Program-made: the position numbers and the translations under genes
Shown here: piece by piece, positions 22,307-33,100 of the stretch
Layout: each line of letters opens with the position of its first letter
How positions within the stretch are numbered: position 1 is the stretch's first letter
Notes under the pieces: model-generated
Seen by the model: only the letters and a program-made list of their open reading frames with translations
What the model was told of the DNA's origin: nothing
The model's database searches: none
Source of the DNA: Isochrysis galbana
Taxonomy: Eukaryota > Haptophyta > Isochrysidales > Isochrysidaceae
Direction: 5' to 3'
Length of the DNA: 64,000 nucleotides
Assembly: GCA_018136815.1 (NCBI GenBank)
Contig: CM030938.1
Span: 1,338,202 to 1,402,201, forward strand

Positions 22307-24738
22307 ATGTCCTCCTCGGCCATCCAGCTGGAGGAGAAGCCACCTGCGCGCGAGCGTCGGAAATACTTCCTGCTAGGCGCGTGCGCCGCTCTCTGCTGCT
22401 TCCTCGCGCTCGCCCTCGCTGTCAGCCTCGCCATCACCTTCTCGACAGCGGCTTTCTTTTACCCGTACCTCTGCAGAAATGGGATTGAGGCTCTCGGGGC
22501 GAGCCGGGTGGCGCAGCTGGCAAACGGAGGGTCGAATGTGCTCTTTCGAGACCTCAACTTCGTGGACGGTCTGAAGCACTCTGAGGTGACCGGAGAAAAC
22601 ACACAGAATGTGACTTGGAACCCACCAGTCGCGGGGGAGGAGGTGGAGGTGGTTCTGTTTGAAGAGGTGGCAAGCTTCAGGGCGGCGGGCATCACGGACA
22701 AATACTACACGGCCGCGCGGGTACCTTCGTGGGAGTACAACGAGGCCCACGACAGTGCCGTCGCCATGATCCGCACGTCACTTGGGCTCGGCGGGAGCGC
22801 ATTTTGGGACTGCTATGTCGGCAACCAAAAGACACGTCGGCCGATCCACGCGCACGATGAGCTGATGCGTACCTCGTGGACGGGTTTCGCGTGGTTCGGC
22901 TACCGTCAGATCGAGTACGCGTCTAATGGCGACCATGGTTATCCGCTACTCACCTCGGCCATGAGCGCAAATGCTGCCGCCGGCGGCTCGCCGTACGATG
23001 CGCTTGGGCCGCTTGTATCTGCCTCTGCTCTCGGCATGCACTTGCGGTGCGCGCACCTCCCTTCCACGCGTGTAAACGGCCCTGTCGTCTACAGGGCGGG
23101 GCGCTCTACACGACGGATCTTGTCGCTCATCCGCCGCTCGCGTTGCTAACGCAGTTACGACTCTTCGTCCGACACCTTCTCAATCAACCTTGAGGATATG
23201 AGCGATTACCGGCCTATCGACGGCTTCTCTCCCCTCGGCGGCGCGGCCATCTTCCGCGCCTATGGCAACACCTTACGCACAGTGTCCATCAGCTACGGTG
23301 GCAATACGTGGACGCCCGGCGATGCTCAGCAGGTTTGTTCCTCGAAGGATGGTGGCACTCCGGCAGCACATTTGCATCCAATTGCTTGGCGCGGGAGGCA
23401 CCTCCCACAACACTGTATCATGCCCGGATGCCTCACGCTGTAGGATGCTGAAGTTGCTCTCGGACTGGCCGACAACAAGTGGGTAGGTTGGAAGCGTGCC
23501 GAGAAGCTGCTCCTAGCCTCGCTCTTAGCACAGACTAACCTGGTGTTGCACGTCACTCTTGTGCACCTCGAGCTAGCCGCGGTCTTCCAGGTGAACCCCA
23601 CGAAAGCACGAGGCGCGTAGGTCCTGTGCGCCCCGGCGCTTCTTCACGCCCGCCAGCTGCTTAACTACAAGTCCCTTGTGCGGAACCATTGCTCTTGTCC
23701 CTTGTAGGCTGTGGCACTTAAGGCGTTCAGGGACGTGCCATCGCACCCTTTCTTCCGATTGCTCGCCCCCTTCATCCACCGTTCAGTCCAAGTGACAAAC
23801 CCCAATCTCGACCTCCTCTTCGCCCCCCGCCAGTCGGCCGCGCTCTTCACCCTGGCGCCTCTGCCCATCAGTGAGCAGCTGCGGCTCCTCAAGGACAACT
23901 CCGCCGCACGTCCAGCCTCCATCAAGGACTTGCACATGGACACGTATGCTGCGAACCGTGCGATGGGTTCCTTCTCGGCCACCCCCAATTCCAGCGCCCC
24001 CACCTACTTTTGGCGTTGGCATTACCGCGCGAGCAAGGTGCAACGGCTGCTTGAGGAGCTTATCGGATGCTGGATCGACGCCAACGCCGCTCACAGTTTT
24101 AGGTGTGGATGCACACGCGTCCCGCCACTCGCAACCGGCCAACGGCACGCCGCCGTCGCGTATCTATTCTACTCACATTCACCTTGCCTGCCTCCCAACC
24201 CGTTCCCGCTCTGTGCCGCCCCTTATGCAGCCTCGACGACGAGTACATGCAGGCGTGGTGGACGGCGCTGCAGCAGTTTATGCCTGCCGTCCAGCAGACA
24301 CTTGCGGATGACCCGGCGTGGTTGGGCGGAGGTGGTGCGAGCCTCGACCGCGAGTCCCTCATCCGCCTCACCTCGACTGTCTTCACGTGGGTCTCGTGGG
24401 TGCATGAGGATGTCGGGCATGCCGCATCGTATTTTGTGTACAACCCGACGCTAACTCCCATGGCCGTCTCTGCTCACGAGGAGGAGCCCGGCATTCCGCT
24501 CAACCCGTTTGCCTTGGTTGTCAACGCCTATCGTACGTTTGTCTTTCTCGACCGCGCGAAGCTCCTCGATCCGCCTCCTGATTGGTGGTTCGACGGTGTA
24601 GCCGAAGACAAGCAATGCTTTCTCAATTTTCAGGTGGCGTTGCGCGACCTCGGCGACAACGATGCCGCTTTTTCTGAGTGCGGCACGACTGGCTTTTACT
24701 CGTGCGTTGAAGATGTGGAGACGGCCGTTAGCAGCTGA
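22307..24738 (+). CDS. Lipoxygenase family protein with N-terminal membrane anchor
   Basis: Predicted to oxygenate polyunsaturated fatty acids to hydroperoxides. Five exons with in-phase GT-AG introns: 22307-23046, 23155-23332, 23444-23590, 23708-24102 and 24231-24738, giving 655 residues. Residues about 19-50 form a hydrophobic signal anchor (YFLLGACAALCCFLALALAV). Lipoxygenase landmarks follow in order: WKRAEKLL; the His pair of the HX4H iron site at H342 and H347 (LHVTLVHLELAAVF); HPFFRLLAPF with N downstream; YFWRWHYRASK; DDEYMQAWW; and WVSWVHEDVGH with the third His ligand near 545. The residue four beyond that His is Gly where Asn (or His/Ser) is usual, and the chain ends in Ser rather than the ligand Ile, so iron coordination may be altered. 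The membrane anchor is atypical for the family. Family membership is clear from spacing and motifs; activity is uncertain. Confidence 0.82.
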
Positions 24739-26029
24739 TCTTACCGGCGGCCTGCACATGCGTGCACACCTAAGCAAGCGCTCCAGGCAAATACACATGC
24801 GCCGCCTCTACTTCACAGCGCGAGCCTATGCTGTTAATCTTCATTGCTGGCCGGTTCCACGCCGTATTGGCCGGTCTACCTGTGGTCGTAGCGCTAACTC
24901 GGATGCCATGTCAACTCGCAACTTTGTAAGCACCGTTCGTGCTACTGTAGTGCCCAGATGTGCACCACATCACCACATCCCCGTTTATAAATGCGCGGTT
25001 TCCCTCATGCACCACGGAAAAGATGTGGCCGTGTCATGGGAGCAAGTGTAGTGTGTGCACGCTGCTTCCTCCGTGGATGCATCGTTCATAATGCATAACC
25101 TATGTATAGTCTACTAGTCCTAAAAATAATGAAAATAACTGAGCAGCATTTAGCGCGCGCATTAGTTGCAGCTGCACCACTACTCGCGCCCATTAACTCC
25201 CGGTGCTATCACGCGACACCACTCAGCACACCTGCCCGTACGCCTTGACGAGTGCTGATGCCACAGATACATATACCTATGCACCCCTTCAAAACTCCCC
25301 CCATCACAGACCCCCAGCTCCCAATACAACTCCCCACAAAACTTACAACCGGGGGAAACCTAGTACCTAGTTGGCCCCGCCTCAATCTCCCAAAATAGCC
25401 CGCCACGCGCGGGGGAAGGGAGGGGGGTCACTCACCGACGCCATTGCCCTTCGTGGGGCGGGAGGGGGTCGTTCGGAGGGGGGGGGAGTTGCCGGGGAAG
25501 GTAGGGGGGGACCCTAAGGAATCCTTGGACACCCAGGGGAGGTGGGAAATAGTGGTTAAAATGAGTGAGTGACCGGGCTACTAGACAGCTGTGTTGACTG
25601 CTCAGCCCCTGCCAAACGACAGGGGCTGATTATGGTTGTGCAGGCCCATCCAGGGGGTGTCTACGATAGAGGGAGGGGGGCGCAAGGGCGCCCCGCCGTT
25701 GCGACAGCTCTACTCACTACTTATAAAAGCTAGGTTCGGCCATGTTGATGCAGAACTAAGTATAAACTTAGTGGGGGAAGAGAGAGGGAGGGAATGTAGG
25801 GGTAGAGAGGCCAATGGCAAAACCGTGTCGTCCCATGTCCGGACTAGGCAGTAGCCGGCATTTTCAAGAGTCTTTTTTACGCCTACGTGTTATGTGTCAC
25901 ACCATTGACCCATTGACCCCCACGATCTTGCGAACCTCACTGTGGGCGTGCACAATCGTTGACAGCAAAGGGCTTAACCTAAGTGGCAAGGAGTGGCAGC
26001 AGCGCGTGGTGACCTCGCAAGAGTAGGCC
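24739..26029. other. Intergenic with dispersed repeats
   Basis: No gene is seen. 25230-25330 is a copy of a ~90-130-bp unit also present in two copies at 42142-42362 (shared CACCTGCCCGTACGCCTTG and CCTATGCACCCCTTCA). 25545-25580 shares GGTGGGAAATAGTGGTTAAA and GTGACCGGGCT with 49930-49975. 25753-25772 is a reverse-oriented copy of the terminal palindrome AACTAAGTTTATACTTAGTT (slightly trimmed). Confidence 0.5.
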
Positions 26030-26848
26030 TTACGCCGCCGGTCGATTACCCCATGCAACGTGCTCGTGCGGGTAAGCACGGCAGCCCTTGCGCCCGCAAT
26101 AACTCGTGATCTCATCCTCTACCTCGCTGCCCGACGCCCCATCCTGCGTGTCGCCAAGCGCCTCGAGCCGCGCGGCAAGCCAAGAAGCGGCACGCGGTAT
26201 GAATCGGCTAGGCTCTCGCGCGCCAAAGATCTCGTCTGCTGAGGCGACCAACACCCCCCCTTGGAGCAACAGCAATGTGGGCGTCCGGCGCACAAAATCA
26301 AGGTACGCTGGCACTCCCTCCCCAGCGTCGAATCTGACAAAGCGCACAGCAGGGTTCATCTTGGCTGCGGCTTCGAGGTGCTCGTCCATCCACGAGCACG
26401 CTTCCACCTCGCCAACCGCCAGGTGCACTAACACGGCCTCAGATCCCTCCAGAAGATTGAAGAGCTGATGCGTGGAGAGCCGGACATAGCTTCCCACCCC
26501 ATCTGCCCGCCTGGCAGCCTCGGCAGCGCGCAGTTGAGCAATGCGCGCAGCGCGCATCTTGCTTAAGAGCTCCTCGTCTTCGAATTCCGCTTCCTCCTCT
26601 TCCCCCTCCTCCTCCTCCTCTTCCCCTTCCTTGGAGGGCATTGGATTTTCTTTCTCTGTGTTGTTTTCGTGGTCTTCAGCGGTCTGGCAGCACATGCAGC
26701 CGGCGCCGCAGCGGATCGCGAGCTCAGCGTCAGCGGCGAGGCGGCCGCGTGCCAGTAGGCGCGCCTCAGATGCCGCCACCGCGCGCCGGTGTGCCGAGAA
26801 AGCGGCACGGGCCGCCTCCTCCTGCTCCTCGCAGCACGAGCCCAGCAT
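26030..26848 (-). CDS. Thioredoxin-fold protein of the TXNDC9 / phosducin-like type
   Basis: A single open frame of 272 residues from ATG at 26848. The order matches TXNDC9-type proteins: an N-terminal helical part, a very acidic run (about 75-95), a helical segment (ELLSKMRAARIAQLRAAEAA), GVGSYVRLS, then a thioredoxin-like fold with VLVHLAVGEVEACSWMDEHL, VRFVRFDAGEGVPAYLDFV and RTPTLLLLQGG. Where redox thioredoxins have CxxC, this has a single Cys (ACSWMDEHL), as the TXNDC9 group does. Known relatives modulate the CCT chaperonin in actin and tubulin folding, so a cytosolic co-chaperone role is inferred. Unusual N-terminal Cys clusters (GSCCEE, CGAGCMCC) could bind metal. No intron is apparent. 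The sequence upstream of the start is not CT-rich, unlike most genes here. Confidence 0.75.
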   Translation of the reverse strand: MLGSCCEEQEEAARAAFSAHRRAVAASEARLLARGRLAADAELAIRCGAGCMCCQTAEDHENNTEKENPMPSKEGEEEEEEGEEEEAEFEDEELLSKMRAARIAQLRAAEAARRADGVGSYVRLSTHQLFNLLEGSEAVLVHLAVGEVEACSWMDEHLEAAAKMNPAVRFVRFDAGEGVPAYLDFVRRTPTLLLLQGGVLVASADEIFGAREPSRFIPRAASWLAARLEALGDTQDGASGSEVEDEITSYCGRKGCRAYPHEHVAWGNRPAA

Positions 26849-27613
26849 CACCCCGAGTTTCTACCGCGCTCTCTCCGCTGCTGGACCGACCCGATTTCTT
26901 TTTTAGTCGCTCTCTCCCTAGACAGCGAACTTTAGTTTGCGCAGGTGAACGCCAACGGAGTAGCGCGGCGCGCGAAGACCGGAGAAAAGAAGGGAGCAGC
27001 CCCGCGCGAGGGGCGTCGCTCCGCGCCCCTTTTCCCCTCCCGCCTCGCGCGCCGCTAGCCCCACGCTCACACACACACACCACTACTAGTGCTCATGCAG
27101 GCCACCCCCGTGACGAATTGGGATGGCCCTTAGGGCCTGAGGGCAATGAGGAAGGTGGCAAGCCGGCGGCAGGCGCGGCTGAGGAGACGGCTTCGGAGAC
27201 GATGACGGGCTGAAGCCCGTCAGCAGAGGAAGGCGGGCAGGCGGGCTTGAGCGAGGGCGAGGACGGCGGCGAGAACGACATGGAACGAGCGGCGAGAGGC
27301 GAGGGCGAGTGAGAGGAGGGCTGTGATGGCAGGGGCTGGCGAGGCGAGGCGAGTTTGTTGGGTACGAGTGTTACGAGAGCGAGAGCGACGAGAGCGAGAG
27401 CGACGACGGATGACGACTGACGACAGGACGACGGACAACGACACCCAGGAAAACACCCCGACTCTCGCCCCACGACTTTCTCACATAACTCGACTGAAAT
27501 CAAACCCAAACACTCCGATCAGACAACAACGGACGACGATCAAAGGGCGATCTGTCGGCGATCTTGTCTGGAACGGGAATCGCACCATAACGGAATCGAG
27601 GGGCAATCTTGCT

Positions 27614-28834
27614 ACGCAGGTAGGGCGGTCAAACAGGGGCTTTTTAACTACTAGTAAGGGTTGGGCTGCATTTTTTGACCGTGGCGCGAGGCCCAATAAA
27701 AAACCTTCAGGGGGGGCCACCTGCCGCCACGAAAATCTTAGCCAGGAAATGGTGCGATTCTCCCCCCCTCCCCCCCCCTCCGTCACGCGCGCTCACGCTC
27801 TACCCGTAAAGAATTGGCGGTCGCGCCCGCGGGGGGATCGATTCCTTTATATCTAAGCTACATTCGGCATTTGATTCCCGCCCGATGCAGCGCCGTGTCG
27901 GGCTGCCGACAGTCCGACCACCCCCTGACCCTCCGGCATCATGGCACGAGATCTTCGAATTCGAGTCCATTATCGGCCGGATGGTCGTTGGAGATGATGG
28001 CGCGGTTCCGAACCGCGAAGAGAAGGTGCGCCACGCACTCTCGTTGTCTCTCGTTCGCCACCATCACCGCGCTGAGCTGGACTGCCTTGCCTCTCCTCGC
28101 AGTTTGATCCAGGAGAGGTTCTATACCTCATTCTATGGTCTGGCTTTCCACCAGAGTGCGCCACGTGGCAGCGCGCGGAGGAGATCGCCGACGACGAGAT
28201 GCCACAAAACCTCGAGGCAATCGACGAGTACGAGGCAGCACTTGAGGCGGAGTCGGAGCTCGAGGCGGAGGAGGCGACTGAGATTGAGATCGAGGCTGAG
28301 GTGGGAAGGGAAGGCAGCAAGCAGGCTGTGAATGATCCTGCTGTTCGTGCTGAGCCAAAGCCATGAGGCTTAGGAGCCCAAGGCCCGCCCGGCATCGGTT
28401 CGAAGTTGGTCTCTCCGGGCCTCCCTCGGCGACGGCTCAACGTTCAATGGGCTCGGCGGGTGGGTGATTTCGACGAGGGTTCGGCGCGCGGCCTGCCCGA
28501 TTGGCGTGACCATCCGGGTGGGATATGCGTATATGGTATCTGGTGGGGTCCGCCATCCGGATGGATCGTCGAAAACGGCCACGCAGCGCGCCCGGCATCG
28601 GTTCGAAGTTGGGCTTTTTGAGCTTTTGCGATTTTAGCGTCTTTTGTCAGTTTTTGATTACGTTTTGTTATGGGGGCCCAAGGGGGGGGTCCGGGTCCTA
28701 ATGGGCCCCGGATATGTGCTAGTTGGGTGTATTGGGAACTTTCCCCCGAAAAAAATCCTTAAATTTCCTCAATTCTGAGATGGTCATTTTTTCACCCCTT
28801 ATAAAAAAACACTGTTTGACCGCCCTAACGCAGG
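27614..28834 (+). mobile_element. TIR transposon of the TAGGG family inserted in the LTR, with 7-bp target duplication
   Basis: The element proper is 27621-28827 (1,207 bp). It starts TAGGGCGGTCAAACAG and ends with the exact reverse complement. It is flanked on both sides by ACGCAGG (27614-27620 and 28828-28834), which occurs once at the matching site in the other LTR (35666-35680: CTACGCAGGATTCC). The left (L-type) 270 bp matches the L end of the element ending at 61738. The right (R-type) end matches 58909 onward. Near the R end lies about one unit of the family's ~200-bp repeat (28385-28616). The middle encodes no recognisable transposase. A short acidic frame (about 28140-28365, ending AVRAEPKP) may be captured sequence. 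Non-autonomous and young. Confidence 0.92.
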
Positions 28835-29379
28835 ATTCCAAGAGACCTACCAAATAAGACGAAAGGAGTGCGATGTGCCTAAGGGGGAGATGCGAAGAGG
28901 TCGCAAATTAAACCTGATTGCCCCCAGAAGCAGATAAAGAACCGCAGGGGAGATAGCAAATTAAACCTATCTGCGAGGCGCCTGGGAGGAAGAAAGGTGG
29001 GGAAACTTCCCTTCTCTTTCGAGAGGAAGAGAGAGGGCGCTCCACAACCCACGATCCCATGCATCCAAGCGAAGCTTTTGACCGAGAACGAGAACGAGAG
29101 AATTATAACGATAAATACCGAACGACGAAGAGAAGAGCGAAGCCTAACGAGTGTCGATTCGCGAATGCGACACCCCCCTGCTAGGATCGAGCGTCCCGCG
29201 AGGAAAGAAGAGAACCTAACGGACATCGGAGAGCTCCAAGCAAGCCACGAGAAAGGCAGAAGAGCAATCCTGAACGAGACCGAATGAGCCAAGAGCGAAG
29301 AGCGAATAAATCCGAAGAGCGAATGAAACAATAAATCGAGAAGTTACGAATTACGAACAACGAACAATCGAGGACCGAT

Positions 29380-29620
29380 GAGAACGCGGAACGACAAGAA
29401 TCGAGAATCGAGAGCGAGAAACGAAGAACGCGGAACGACGAGAATCGAGAATCGAAGAACGAGAAACGAAGAACGCGGAACGACGAGAATCGAGAATCGA
29501 GAGCGAGAAACGAAGAACGCGGAACGACGAGAATCGAGAATCGAGAGCGAGAAACGAAGAACGCGGAACGACGAGAATCGAGAATCGAAGAACGAGAAAC
29601 GAACGGCGAACGACGAACTA
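29380..29620 (+). repeat. ~44-bp minisatellite, about five copies
   Basis: A unit containing GAACGCGGAACGACGAGAA followed by TCGAGAATCGA and GAGAAACGAA repeats about five times with small variation. It lies in the 3' internal region of the LTR retrotransposon. No coding function is inferred. Confidence 0.8.
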
Positions 29621-30142
29621 TAAGAATAGTGCGCGACGATCGAAGAGACAGGAAGTACCACACCCGTCCGGACGATGAGGTGTAGAATCGGCGGCCGGCG
29701 CGGCAGACCGCAGGACTCAACGCTGCAACCCATCCCCTTCTCTCTTTTACGAGAGTTTTACCTGGATGTTTGGGCGGTGTGGCGGCACCCAAGTTACAAC
29801 GCGGCGTCTCCTGTTCTTCGATATATGAGTAGTCGAACAGCCAACGGCGAAAGGCGGCGAGATATCACGACGGGCTCGGCACGTCACGCGCGAGCTAAAC
29901 GACGAGGTACGGGGGTCTCCTGACAGAGCGCAGCGAAAGGGGAGGGAGATCCATCCTCCGTGGTCGAAAGGGGGGCGAGCCATACCTCTCTTCCCGCGGG
30001 GGGGAACTATTCGGCGGCCGCGGGGGGAAAATTCGGCGACCGCGGGGGGGAACTGGAAAAGAATTCCCGTACGTTCCCGTACCGCGATCAAACGTAAACG
30101 ACGGCGTTGATAGATATCGGAGGGGCGTGACAGTCGCGACTG

Positions 30143-33100
30143 TCAGAAGAACGCAGAGGGTGTATCGAGGAGAGAGACGAGGGTGCGATCCGATGGCGAC
30201 AGGCGTGCGAGAGCCTCGGAGCGACAGCGAACGAAGGTAGGCGAGGCAAGGGCAGCGTGCGCAAATGCGTGGGCGCCAAACCACGGGGAACCGCGCGACG
30301 GTCCCGACGAGTACCACCACTGCCCGAGGACGAAGACCGCGTGCTGCGGCCGCATCATTGGACCTGCAGGGTTAGCAACAGACGGGCGGGCTGAGACGGG
30401 CAAATGGGAGACATGAGCAATGGGGCCACTGTGCAAGGACGGTGCGAGACGAGGCGAGCGGCGCGGGGCCTGATGATCCGAGCCGGTGGTCTCGGATCCC
30501 ACGGGAGCTTCGATCGCGTGCGACGTCGGTGGAGTTGAGACGGTCTGAGATTGTGATTCTGCAGCCCGCTTTCTCATCTGAGGCTTACGAAGAGGCGGGA
30601 AGGGGTGAGCATCATCATAGGCGGTGACGAGCGACTCGCAGCGGCGAAGCAATTCGGCTAGCGGCTCCCATGTGGCCGCAGCTTTCGCGTAGCCACGCCA
30701 CTTGACGAGATACTGCCTGGAATCACCTCGACCCTTGCGGTCAAGGAGTGAATCCACCAGATACTCATCTCTTTGGACGGGGTCTTCATCTGTGAGGGTA
30801 TAGTAGGGACGGAGGTTAGTCACATGCACCTCCTCGGAGAGGAGGCGATTTTCTTGGTCGCGTAGTCGGTAGCGGCCAGCGCCAAGCGCCTCAGCAATGC
30901 GGTAGGGTCCACTATAGTGGTAGAGGAGCTTGTTGCGGTGTCCTTGAATCTTGCGAACCACCCTGTCACCTGGAGCGAATTGGATGGGGGGAGAGTGAGT
31001 GCGTAGCGTGTCGGCTAGTGCGTCGGCTTGAGATTCTAAAGTTGCATCATAAGCTGCGGCCCACGCCGCCTTTAAACGACAATGCATTTTCCAAGCGTAC
31101 GAGCGAATTTCCTGAGGTAACTCGGGAGGTGGACCAGTGTCAGGTGGATCAGAAAGCTGTGCAGGCAGGCGAAGCTCACGGCCATAGAGCAAGGCAGCAG
31201 GCGACATGCGGGTAATGCGATTGGCTGAAGCGCGCATGCTCATTAGAAAGAACGGAAGATGATCGACCCAATGGCCGCCGCCTTCATCGGTAGCGCGAGC
31301 CATGTTGATTAAGGTCTGCTGAGCTCGTTCCACCAGGCCCACGCTCTCGTGATGATGAGGAGTGCTCGGCCGCAAGTCGGTGCCGGTGCGCTCGAGGATG
31401 ATCGAGGTGAGTTGGCTAGCTAGGTTGCTGCCAGAGTCCGAGCGAAGTTGCCTTGGTACTCCGTGCCGAGAAACGACGTACGACATGAAGGCGTGAAGAG
31501 CGTCGGCACTCGAGGGGTCGCCGTTGTGAGGGGCCGCCTCGATCCAACGAGTGAGCGAGTCTACGAAAACGAGGAGCTTGTCGAAGCCTCGAGAGCCCTT
31601 GATGAAGTCGTGCGTGGGAGCCATCGACACGACGTCGCAAAAGACGATGTCGAACGGATAGGCGCCGACCTGCGGTCCCTTCGGATCTGCGAGGTGACGG
31701 AAGGGAGGCTTAGCTAAGGTGCACTCGTGGCATTGGCGAACGTGCTCACAGACGTCTGCGTTCATGCCAGGCCAAAAATATCGGTCGCGTAGAAGGCGCG
31801 CCATCCGGTTGTCGCCGAGGTGGCACAGGTGGTCGTGAAAGGCTTCGAGGTAGGCACGGCGCATCGTCTTCGGCACGTAGAGGCAAAGCTTCTCGCCATC
31901 CCTCGTTGGCACTCGTCGGTAGAGTAGTCCAGATCGCAACAGGCATCGCGAAGATTCGCGGCTAAGCCAGCGCAAGCGGCGGTGATCGAGGTCGGGGTTG
32001 TGAGGAGACGAGGAGAGAAAGCGGATGAGGTCGTGGCAGTCGGGGTCCTCGGCTTGTGCCTCTTTGAGCGCCTCGGCGTTGGGTGTACCGACGTCGAGGT
32101 AGGAGAGGTTGATAGAATCCCTGGTCGTAGAGGACAACCTGGACGACCGTTCGTCGGCTTGCAGACTGGATGCCGTTGTGGTACGAGAACGAGAGGCGGC
32201 GACGGCTGGCGGCTGACCATCCGATGCCATGGTGGAGCGAGAGTTAGGGACGACGGCGGCTAGCAGCTGCCCACCCCCCTGCTTAGGAGCGGACGTCTCC
32301 GACGTCTCGTCGTCTGCCGCCACCAAGCGCGACACACCATCCGCGTCTTTGTGATTAGCACCAGGTTTGTGTTCGACGGTAAAGCGATACTCCGACAACT
32401 TGAGCGCCCATCGCATCAGGCGCGACGCCGGCCCACCCTGGACGGTGTCCTTCATGGTGTGCAACCAACGGAGAGCTTGGTGATCGATGACGAGGCGGAA
32501 GTGCCGGCCCCAAAGGTACGGTCGCCAAGTGCGAATGCTTTCCAGGGCGGCGAGAAGCTCCACCTCGGTGGTGGTCCAGTGACGCTCCGCGGCGGTGAGG
32601 CGGCGACCGTAATACGCGACGACATGCTCGTGCCCGTGGTCGTCAATTTGCGACAGGACTCCGCCGATACCCAGAGTACTGGCCGCGTCCGTCTTGACGA
32701 TGAACTCCTTGTCGTGACGAGGCGCAGCCAACACTGGAGCAGACGTGATGAGATCGATGAGGCAGCGGATCGCGGTCTGGCACTCAGGTGACTGAGAGAC
32801 GGTAGCCACATCGACGCCCGTACGAGTCAGGTCGGTGAGAGGGGCCGCAACGTGCGCGAAGCCCTTGATGAACCGACGGTAGTACGAACAAAGACCGAGA
32901 AACGAGCGGACCTTCTCGAGCGAGTTGATGTGACGCGGATCGATCGAGCGTACCGCCTCGACTTTCTTGGGGTCCATCTCGAGACCACGACGAGAAACGA
33001 CGTGCCCAAGGTACTCGCCCTTGATAGCGAACAAGATGCACTTGGAGGCCTTACACGAGAGACCGGCCCATCGGAGCCGCTCGAGGACGAGGTCGAGACG

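Noticed and set aside
27621-28827. Assignment of the TAGGG family to hAT
   Set aside because: The ends resemble some hAT termini, but both clean insertions give 7-bp, not 8-bp, duplications and no hAT transposase is seen.
29181-29792. Minus-strand Phe/Ser/Arg repeat protein
   Set aside because: Translation of the 44-bp minisatellite inside the retrotransposon.
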